12,536 nt of DNA from the NCBI GenBank assembly GCA_016703605.1, contig JADJBU010000025.1:1-12536 (forward strand). The letters run 5' to 3'. Shown one piece after another: positions 7,533 to 12,536 of the stretch. A model generated the notes under the pieces. It was given only the letters and a program-made list of their open reading frames with translations, was not told the DNA's origin and made no database searches. This DNA is from Candidatus Villigracilis adiacens. Lineage in GTDB: Bacteria; Chloroflexota; Anaerolineae; Anaerolineales; Villigracilaceae. How positions within the stretch are numbered: position 1 is the stretch's first letter; each line of letters opens with the position of its first letter. The translations under genes and the position numbers were made by a program.

Positions 7533-7809
7533 GGGAACTATTAACTCACCTTACGCAGTTCTCCCTTCAGATTGTCACCCTGAGTGGAGCGAAGGGTCTC
7601 TGGGACAGTTGTAGAACTGCTTCGCTTCGCTCCAAAGAAACAAGGGTTTTCAAACCCATTTGCCGCAGATTTCGCAGATTGACGCGGATTTTAAAACAAT
7701 TCGCCAAAATTCTCCCGTAACCGCGGCTGAACCATCTCTTTGTATTTTCTCTATACCGTTCCTTCCGCAGATGGGCGCTTACTCAGCATGACATCGCGCG
7801 TAAGGTGAG
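7527..7809. repeat. Composite inverted-repeat region
   Basis: GCGTAAGG (7527-7534) pairs with CCTTACGC (7549-7556). The 12 bases CTCACCTTACGC at 7545-7556 recur inverted as GCGTAAGGTGAG at 7798-7809, so about 265 bases are bounded by inverted copies. Inside are a REP-like GTCACCCTGAG...GCGAAGGGTCTC (7574-7600), a perfect 10-base inverted pair TGGAGCGAAG / CTTCGCTCCA (7585-7594, 7625-7634), a small GGGTTT/AAACCC hairpin (7644-7657), a CGCAGATTTCGCAGATT motif (from 7663) and ACTCAGCATGACA near the right end (7781-7793). It looks like nested non-autonomous repeats. No coding frame here is convincing. Confidence 0.6.
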
Positions 7810-7810
7810 C

Positions 7811-7848
7811 TATTAAAACAAAACAGGGCAGTCTTTTGAACTGCCCTG
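7811..7848 (-). terminator. Intrinsic terminator after the small membrane protein gene
   Basis: On the minus strand CAGGGCAGT (7848-7840), a seven-base loop and ACTGCCCTG (7832-7824) form a perfect 9-bp stem followed by a U-rich TTTTGTTTT run. It begins 17 bases after the stop of the gene at 7865-8122 and should isolate dnaG from upstream transcription. Confidence 0.9.
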
Positions 7849-7864
7849 CCTGTATTCGGTGAAT

Positions 7865-8122
7865 TTACAGGTCGCTGGAGTTCCCCTCAGACTCACAATC
7901 ATGCCCGCCTCCACCGGGGTCCTGGTAGGGTTCCAACTGCGGAGCCGCCTCATCGGTTGACTGATCCTTGAAGGGATTCGACAAACTGCCGCCAAGCATG
8001 TACATGCCCGCGCTGTCGCCGCCGGATGAAGCAGACAGGGCTTTGACGCTCATATAAGTTCCGGCTATGACCACAAGGGCCAACGCTGCTACAAGAATGA
8101 TACGAATGGCGATCCTGAACAT
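7865..8122 (-). CDS. Small single-pass membrane protein, unknown function
   Basis: 85 residues, not recognised as any family. The ATG at 8122 has a strong AAGGAG seven bases upstream, and the gene ends directly before an intrinsic terminator; both support it as real. A basic N-terminus (MFRIAIRIIL) leads into a hydrophobic helix at about 5-27, either a membrane anchor or an uncleaved signal. The rest is Ser/Gly/Asp-rich and should be outside the cytoplasm, with a Pro-Gly stretch and one cysteine (C76) in HDCESEG. A likely -10 TATAAT is at 8205-8200, so it can be transcribed alone. It lies 155 bases after the thioredoxin-like gene; a functional link is possible but not shown. Confidence 0.75.
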   Translation of the reverse strand: MFRIAIRIILVAALALVVIAGTYMSVKALSASSGGDSAGMYMLGGSLSNPFKDQSTDEAAPQLEPYQDPGGGGHDCESEGNSSDL

Positions 8123-8199
8123 GGGTTCTCCTTCTCTCGCGTCTTCGCTTCTATGCGAAGCACAAATTGAAGACAGTACTTCCCCGCATCAATAAGAAA

Positions 8200-8205
8200 A
8201 TTATA
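8200..8205 (-). promoter_or_regulatory. Probable -10 box for the small membrane protein gene
   Basis: Minus strand GGGTATAAT (TATAAT at 8205-8200), about 78 bases before the ATG at 8122. The -35 region is weak; TTGAAT is present but only 15 bases away. The leader would contain the self-complementary CTTCGC / GCGAAG pair (around 8143-8162). Confidence 0.45.
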
Positions 8206-8277
8206 CCCATGTTGGTCTGAATTCAAGAAAGGCTTATTTCCCCTTAATGAATGGCGCGGTTCGACGGCATTGAAGAC

Positions 8278-9382
8278 TCATTGCATATTCATCATTTCCC
8301 TGACCAGCAGCTCAAGGTTGTTGTAATCCAGCGCGCCGCTGGCGATGTAGGTGATAACCCCGTTCGGGTCCACGAACACATGCGTGGGAAAGCCCGTAAT
8401 ATGAAAGGTCGCGGCAACCTGATTGCTGGAATCGTCGAGGATGGGGAAGGCCGCGTTGTTTTTTTTTTTAATGGCGCGCCGGCGGGGGCCCGCGCCCACA
8501 CAAAAACAGAGGGGGGCGGCGCCCGCACCAGAACAACCGGTGAAGCCTTTGGCATTTCTATACTGGCGCGCCAGCGACGCGCTTTCGCCCACACCAAAAA
8601 CGGGGGGGGCCCGCCCCCGCCAAAAAAAGCTTTTTGATCGCCTGAATATCGTCCATTTCCTGGTCGCAGTATGCTTGACCAAATATATGATGACGCCCCT
8701 GCCTTTGTAATCGCTCAGGCGGACGGTTGAATTGTCGCTGACTTCGACAAGGCTGAAATCCGGCGCGTTGTATCCCGGGCTGACTCCCACCTTGCTCGAG
8801 GCAATCGCAGTCTGCAACGCCGGCTGATTGTTGGGCGTGCTGAGGGCGAGGGTCGAAAAAGCGGCGATGGGAGTCCGCGTGGCGGGCGGGGTTGGAGAAA
8901 TAGTTGGAGTCCATGTGGGGGGCAGGGAAATCTCCGCAGCCTGCGAACCAGCCGGGGCTTGGGGTCGAGGCGCGGCTCTTCCTCCACGAAGAAGAAAAAC
9001 TCCCGCCGCGCCGATCAGCCCGAGGGCGAAGCATCCCATCACTGCTAGGACTGCATATTGAAGGGTCTTGCTTGGTTTCTTCGCGCGCGGGGCGGCTGGA
9101 GCGGTTTGAAGCGGTTTCCCTGGCACGGATGACTGCGCGGTCTTTAATTTTTGGAGGCGGGCATACGCAGCAGAGGGAGGGTTTAAGGACCAAAACCTTT
9201 TCGATGCATTCGATCTGCTCCAGCCGGTCTTGCAGGGCAAAACTCAACGCCCACCAGGCGCGGGCGGAATCGCGGTGACTGTGCAGGTATTCCTCCAGAA
9301 GCGGGCTGGCTTGCTGATGCTTTCCCTCGCGCAGCAGTTGTTCGGCGCGTTCGAGAAGTTGTTCGTCCGGTTGCTGTGCCAT
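8278..9382 (-). pseudogene. TPR / membrane-anchored thioredoxin-like (TlpA/redoxin) protein, broken
   Basis: The likely start is the ATG at 9382 (GGAG six bases upstream); ATGs at 9400 and 9436 lack a ribosome site. Residues 1-68 form two TPR-like helix pairs (EQLLREGKHQQASPLLEEYL, then ARAWWALSFALQ...IECIEKVL). An extra A at 9182-9184 (AAA where AA gives VLVLNPPSAAYARL) breaks the frame. The next frame has a Pro/Ala/Lys linker, a membrane helix (about 109-131), a Pro/Thr-rich linker and a thioredoxin start, APDFSLVEV...VRLSDYKG. At 8680-8685 the frame shifts again to FGQAYCDQEMDDIQAIKKLF. There only the second cysteine of the usual WCxxC is left. After a corrupted GC-rich stretch it ends with FPILDDSSNQ...HITGFPTHVFVDPNG, which holds the cis-Pro of the fold. 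Expected role: extracytoplasmic thiol-disulfide exchange. Confidence 0.82.
8473..8621. repeat. Imperfect 92-base-period direct repeat inside the thioredoxin-like gene
   Basis: Two copies of about 57 bases, 8473-8529 and 8565-8621, each begin on the plus strand with GGCGCGCC, share CGCCCACAC followed by an A5 run and a long G run, and end in CCCGC. They are 92 bases apart and differ mainly in homopolymer lengths. A run of eleven T (8459-8469), seven A (8622-8628) and runs of up to eight G surround them. The left copy falls where about 30 residues interrupt the thioredoxin domain between KGFT and FPILDD. Confidence 0.65.
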
Positions 9383-9457
9383 ACGATGCTCCAAATCCAT
9401 AAAGAACGGTCGTCGCCCGATCTTCTCCCTTGACATTCAAGATACAAGGAGTCCAAA

Positions 9458-9498
9458 GTCTCCCGACTTCGGATAAATTTTCTCGGAAATCGGGAGAC
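9458..9498 (-). terminator. Stem-loop after glyQS, possible weak terminator
   Basis: GTCTCCCGA (9458-9466) and TCGGGAGAC (9490-9498) form a perfect 9-bp stem with a 23-base loop, about 22 bases after the glyQS stop and upstream of the thioredoxin-like gene. On the minus strand it is followed only by TTTGGACTCC, so the U-run is poor. It may attenuate read-through or protect the glyQS mRNA end. Confidence 0.4.
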
Positions 9499-9520
9499 AT
9501 TCGAGTCCTTTTTACTGGTG

Positions 9521-12500
9521 TTAAAACCCTTCGAGCGCGCTCAAGTCGGCGATGCCGCCTGATAACTTTGCGATCTGTTGCAGCAAGCCGAGGCGGTTTT
9601 CCTTCACCTTTTTATCCTCCGCCATCACCAGCACTTTATCGAAGAAGGCGTTGATGAAGGGAATGAGTTTGACGATGATCTCTAAAAATTCGTTGACGGT
9701 AGATGGTTGGTGGTTGGCGGTTTCCTGGACGGCTTTGAACAATGCCTTTTCTTCTGCTTCCACGAGAAGTTTCTCATCCACCTTGAAGGATTCTTTTTGA
9801 TCGCGGGTAATGCGGACGCATCTCGCGTACCCGGGCAGGATCGTGGACCAGTCGGCGCGGCTCGTCCACGCCGATAACTGCTTCACCGCCCGAGCCGCTG
9901 CCGCCGGGTTGGCGGATTGCGCTGCCAGCACCGCTTCGACAACGTCGTGCCTGTAACCCAAGTCTTTCAAGACCACAGACAAACGCCCGCCGATGAATTC
10001 GAGGATTTGCTTCTGCGCTTCTTCCTTCACTTCGATGGGCTGGGTCTTGGCGGATTTCTTGATGGCTTCGGCGAGATTAAAGTCCGCGTCGTGTTCGATG
10101 AGCGGCTGGACGATGCCGATGGCGGCGCGGCGCAAGCCAAACGGGTCCTTCGCGCCGGTGGGAGCCAGTCCCGCCGCGAACAAGCCGGTCAATGAATCGA
10201 TTCTGTCAGCCAATGCGATGACAAGCCCCGCCTTTGATTGCGGAACCGCCTGGTATTGTTCGGCAATCGCCTTTGCCACATCCGCCGATTCGCCCGAACG
10301 GAGCGCGTACTCGCCGCCGATGATCCCTTGCAGAGAGGTCATCTCTGTGACCATCTGCGTGGCGAGGTCGGCTTTGGCGAGATAGACGGCGCGGGCGTAG
10401 TTCTTGACCAGCGCCGCATCTTTATAACCGAGCATCGCGCCGACCTCCGCGCCGAGTTTGAGCATCCGGTCGGATTTGTCGAGCATGGAGCCGAGTTTCA
10501 TGTGGAAGGTCAACGAAGCAAGTTTGGGGCGGTATTCTTCGAGTTTGAGTTTCACGTCTTCGCGGACGAAGAAGTTCGCGTCGGCAAATCTTGCTCCCAA
10601 AACATGTTCGTTCCCTTCGCGGACGGTGTCTATGCCGATGTCGTCTCCGTTACGGATGGCGATGAAGTGAGGGAGTAATTGGTAATTGGTAATTGGTAAT
10701 TGGGCAACAGGAAAATATCTCTGATGCTTCTTCATCACCGAGATAAGCACGTCGCGCGGTAATGACAAGAATTCCTTGTCGAATCCGCCCATGACGGCGG
10801 TGGGCATTTCGATCAGGTTGGTTACTTCGTTCAATAATCCATCTTCGATAATCGCTTCCCCACCGACGAGGTGCGCCGCTTCGTTGACCTGCGCGACGAT
10901 GGCGGCTTTGCGTTCTTCCTTATCGAGCAGAATGCCTGCTTCGCGGATGATGTCGAAGTATTTATCGGCGGAGGGGATTTTGATCTCTGGCGAGTCGTAG
11001 GGGCGGAGTCCGCGAGAGGTGTTACCGCTCATAACGCCAGCATATTCGAACGGGATGACCATGTCACCCAGCAAAGCCACATACCAACGAATTGGACGAG
11101 AGAACGCCACGGCCGATTCATTCCAGCGCATGGACTTCTCGAACTTGATATCTGCTACCAACTTAGGTAGCGCTTCAGCGAGGATTTCGGGAGTGGGACG
11201 CCCGGTCTGTTTGACGAGGGCGAAGACGTATTTGTTATTGCCTTCTTCGCGGACTTGCAGGTCTTCGACGTTGATGCCGTTCTTTTTGGCGAAGCCTTGC
11301 GCGGCAGGCGTGTACGACAAACTTCCAGTTTGTCCGGCACTGGCGGGGGTGGACAAGCTGGAAGCATGTCCTACAATGGCTTTATCGGCGGGGGGACCTT
11401 TGACGAGGTCTTCGCGGTCTGGCTGATTCGGGGAGAGAGAGGCTACTGAAAGGACGATCCGCCGAGGGGTAGTCATGATCCGAATATCCCCGTGAGCAAG
11501 ATGCAGTTCGTCGAGAAGTAACGGGATACGAGTTACGAGATACGAGTGGGCAGTGTCGACGTCGTCTGCGGGAAGTTCTTCGACGCCGATTTCAAGCAAG
11601 AAAGGTAATGGGGAATGGGGAATAGGAAGGGACGCTTTGCCCAATTCACTATTCACTATTCCCTTTTCTTTTAACAGCGGATACTCAAGATTCTTGCGCT
11701 GCTCCCCGTAACTGACTGCCACTCCCCTGGCTAATTCGCGGATGCGACGGAAGAAGGCTTGACGTTCGGCGACGGAGATGGCGCCGCGGGTGTCGAGGAT
11801 GTTGAAGCAGTGCGAGCATTTGAGGACGTAGTCGTGCGCGGGGACGATGAGACCGGCGGCGAGACAGGCGTCGGCTTCGGCGGAGAAGAGATCGTACATG
11901 GCGCGGACGCGTTCGACGTCGGCGGTTTCAAAATAATATTTGGAGTGTTCGAACTCTTCCTGACGGCGGATCTCGCCGTAGGAAATACCAGCGCCATATT
12001 CTTTATCCCAGATGGCTCCGGTGGCGCCTCCGGCGCCATTGAGCCCAATGAGGATGCGTTCAAGACCGTAGGTGATCTCGACCGAGACGGGGTCGAGCGT
12101 CACGCCGCCCATCTGCTGGAAGTAGGTGAACTGCGTGATCTCCTGCCCGTCGAGCCAGACCTCCCAACCCAAGCCCCACGCGGAGATGGCGGGCTGTTCC
12201 CAGTTATCTTCCACGAAGCGGATGTCGTGCTGGCGCGGGTCGATGCCGAGGGCTTTGAGCGACTCGAGGTAGAGTTCCTGCGGTCCCTCCCGCCCTGCGG
12301 GACCTGCGGCAGGATCGGGCTTGAGGATGACCTGAAATTGGGTGTGGAGTTGGAAGCGGTTGGGGTTCTCGCCGTAACGCCCGTCATCGGGGCGGACAGA
12401 CGGCTCGACGTACGCCACGTTCCACGGTTCGGGTCCGAGCACGCGCAGGAAGGTGGCAGGGTTCATCGTCCCTGCGCCGACCTGGGTGTAGTAGGGTTGG

Positions 12501-12536
12501 GTGATGAGGCATCCCTTGGATGCCCAGAAGTCTTGT
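9521..12536 (-). CDS. glyQS: Glycyl-tRNA synthetase, fused alpha and beta subunits, 5' partial
   Basis: Charges tRNA-Gly with glycine. Most bacteria with this enzyme type use separate GlyQ and GlyS chains; here one frame of 1004 codons carries both. The frame is already open at the window edge with the GlyQ start QDFWASKGCLITQPYYTQVG, so about a dozen residues are missing and the ATG at 12466 is internal. GlyQ (catalytic, class II) shows NPATFLRVLGPEPW, DGRYGENPNRFQ, FVEDNWEQP, AWGLGWEVW and EITYGLERI. GlyS begins at FLLEIGVEELPADD and includes TTPRRIVL, KGPP, SRPIRWYVALLG, MKKHQRYFP, LGARFADANFF, FHMKLGSM, ALADRIDSLTG, DPFGLRRAAIGI and the C-terminal domain ending DLSALEGF. The frame is unbroken, but it contains several repeat-derived insertions in loops and in the GlyQ-GlyS linker. 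Fused GlyQS is known in some lineages, such as chlamydiae. Confidence 0.95.
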   Translation of the reverse strand, partial: QDFWASKGCLITQPYYTQVGAGTMNPATFLRVLGPEPWNVAYVEPSVRPDDGRYGENPNRFQLHTQFQVILKPDPAAGPAGREGPQELYLESLKALGIDPRQHDIRFVEDNWEQPAISAWGLGWEVWLDGQEITQFTYFQQMGGVTLDPVSVEITYGLERILIGLNGAGGATGAIWDKEYGAGISYGEIRRQEEFEHSKYYFETADVERVRAMYDLFSAEADACLAAGLIVPAHDYVLKCSHCFNILDTRGAISVAERQAFFRRIRELARGVAVSYGEQRKNLEYPLLKEKGIVNSELGKASLPIPHSPLPFLLEIGVEELPADDVDTAHSYLVTRIPLLLDELHLAHGDIRIMTTPRRIVLSVASLSPNQPDREDLVKGPPADKAIVGHASSLSTPASAGQTGSLSYTPAAQGFAKKNGINVEDLQVREEGNNKYVFALVKQTGRPTPEILAEALPKLVADIKFEKSMRWNESAVAFSRPIRWYVALLGDMVIPFEYAGVMSGNTSRGLRPYDSPEIKIPSADKYFDIIREAGILLDKEERKAAIVAQVNEAAHLVGGEAIIEDGLLNEVTNLIEMPTAVMGGFDKEFLSLPRDVLISVMKKHQRYFPVAQLPITNYQLLPHFIAIRNGDDIGIDTVREGNEHVLGARFADANFFVREDVKLKLEEYRPKLASLTFHMKLGSMLDKSDRMLKLGAEVGAMLGYKDAALVKNYARAVYLAKADLATQMVTEMTSLQGIIGGEYALRSGESADVAKAIAEQYQAVPQSKAGLVIALADRIDSLTGLFAAGLAPTGAKDPFGLRRAAIGIVQPLIEHDADFNLAEAIKKSAKTQPIEVKEEAQKQILEFIGGRLSVVLKDLGYRHDVVEAVLAAQSANPAAAARAVKQLSAWTSRADWSTILPGYARCVRITRDQKESFKVDEKLLVEAEEKALFKAVQETANHQPSTVNEFLEIIVKLIPFINAFFDKVLVMAEDKKVKENRLGLLQQIAKLSGGIADLSALEGF
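10676..10703. repeat. Heptamer tandem repeat (TAATTGG)x4 in glyQS
   Basis: Four exact copies of TAATTGG in tandem. Read on the minus strand they encode QLPITNYQLL between MKKHQRYFPV and PHFIAIRNG, where homologues have a short turn such as YDKDGK. The tract is 28 bases and the frame continues. Confidence 0.9.
11311..11375. repeat. Two-hairpin palindromic element translated within glyQS
   Basis: Outer TGTA (11311) / TACA (11375) enclose GACAAACT-TCC-AGTTTGTC (11316-11334, perfect 8-bp stem) and GGACAAGCT-GGA-AGCATGTCC (11351-11371, one mismatch). On the minus strand the element encodes VGHASSLSTPASAGQTGSLS between KGPPADKA and AAQGFAKKNG, where GlyS homologues have only about seven residues. 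Its GTACGACAAA core matches the complement of the element at 7460-7532. Confidence 0.8.
11526..11546. repeat. Heptamer tandem repeat ATACGAG-type x3 in glyQS
   Basis: ATACGAG, TTACGAG, ATACGAG in tandem (21 bases, exactly seven codons). On the minus strand they encode SYLVTRI in the GlyS N-terminal segment DDVDTAHSYLVTRIPLLLDE, replacing a variable helix of homologues. Confidence 0.8.
11605..11665. repeat. Heptamer tracts forming the GlyQ-GlyS linker
   Basis: GTAATGG, GGAATGG, GGAATAG (11605-11625) and TTCACTA, TTCACTA, TTCCCTT (11645-11665) are heptamer tracts facing each other, with GGGAATA pairing with TATTCCC across about 30 bases. Translated on the minus strand they give GIVNSELGKASLPIPHSPLP, which is exactly the linker between the end of GlyQ and the start of GlyS. 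Confidence 0.7.
12022..12038. repeat. Short hairpin in glyQ part (TGGCGCC-TCC-GGCGCCA)
   Basis: Perfect 7-bp stem with a TCC loop. It encodes GAGGATG within LIGLNGAGGATGAIWD, where GlyQ homologues have the shorter LQGVDSVYD-like loop. Confidence 0.5.
12288..12313. repeat. Short adjacent palindromes in glyQ part
   Basis: TCCCGC-CCT-GCGGGA (12288-12302) is followed directly by CCTGC-G-GCAGG (12303-12313). They encode AAGPAGREG in KPDPAAGPAGREGPQELYL, where homologues read KPSPDNIQELYL; the net gain is about seven residues. Confidence 0.5.

Noticed and set aside
7484..7720. Plus-strand 78-codon open frame in the non-coding region
   Set aside because: It starts inside a hairpin and runs through several repeat motifs; the translation is explained by the repeats and no ribosome site was seen.
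8473..8572. The two GGCGCGCC octamers as cloning-site remnants
   Set aside because: Both are part of the imperfect 92-base repeat and no vector-like sequence adjoins them; they are more simply explained by the duplicated segment.
10676..11665. Regular repeats as a CRISPR array
   Set aside because: Units are seven bases without spacers, differ between tracts and lie within a coding frame; no cas genes are present.

Overview
The window is about 12.5 kb of bacterial chromosome with moderately high GC, and every convincing gene lies on the minus strand. The gene set suggests a member of the Chloroflexota, most likely class Anaerolineae. The reasons are the dnaG-rpoD pair, a primase zinc finger with the CFGAC spacing, a fused glycyl-tRNA synthetase (GlyQ-GlyS) and a dense load of short palindromic and heptanucleotide repeats. 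This assignment is an inference from family resemblance and was not checked by search.

Reading right to left (the direction of transcription): 12536-9521 is glyQS, a single-chain glycyl-tRNA synthetase whose 5' end lies off the window. 9382-8278 is a broken gene for a TPR / membrane-anchored thioredoxin (TlpA-like) protein. 8122-7865 is a small single-pass membrane protein followed by a strong intrinsic terminator. 7400-7864 is a long non-coding stretch packed with inverted repeats that ends in a consensus promoter directly against dnaG. 7399-5504 (dnaG) and 5461-3833 (rpoD) form the primase / primary sigma factor pair of the classical macromolecular-synthesis operon. 3710-1 is a complex I operon in the order nuoA-nuoB-nuoC-nuoD-nuoE-nuoF, running off the left edge.

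The nuo operon encodes the peripheral arm and one membrane subunit of NADH:quinone oxidoreductase. As given it cannot make a working enzyme. nuoF has lost two bases, nuoE has gained one, nuoD has gained two separate single bases, and a deletion joins the middle of nuoA to nuoB inside its first cluster-binding motif. The thioredoxin gene is also broken several times. By contrast glyQS, dnaG and rpoD, all expected to be essential, are unbroken over about 6.5 kb. Either the broken genes are recently dead, or the consensus carries homopolymer and repeat errors that happen to fall outside the essential genes.

The most interesting pattern is a set of repeats that has entered coding sequence without breaking it. 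glyQS carries heptamer tracts, short hairpins and a two-hairpin palindromic element, all read in frame into loops and linkers of the enzyme. A relative of the two-hairpin element lies in the non-coding region upstream of dnaG. This resembles the translated palindromic elements known from Rickettsia, but here in a probable Chloroflexota genome and inside an aminoacyl-tRNA synthetase.
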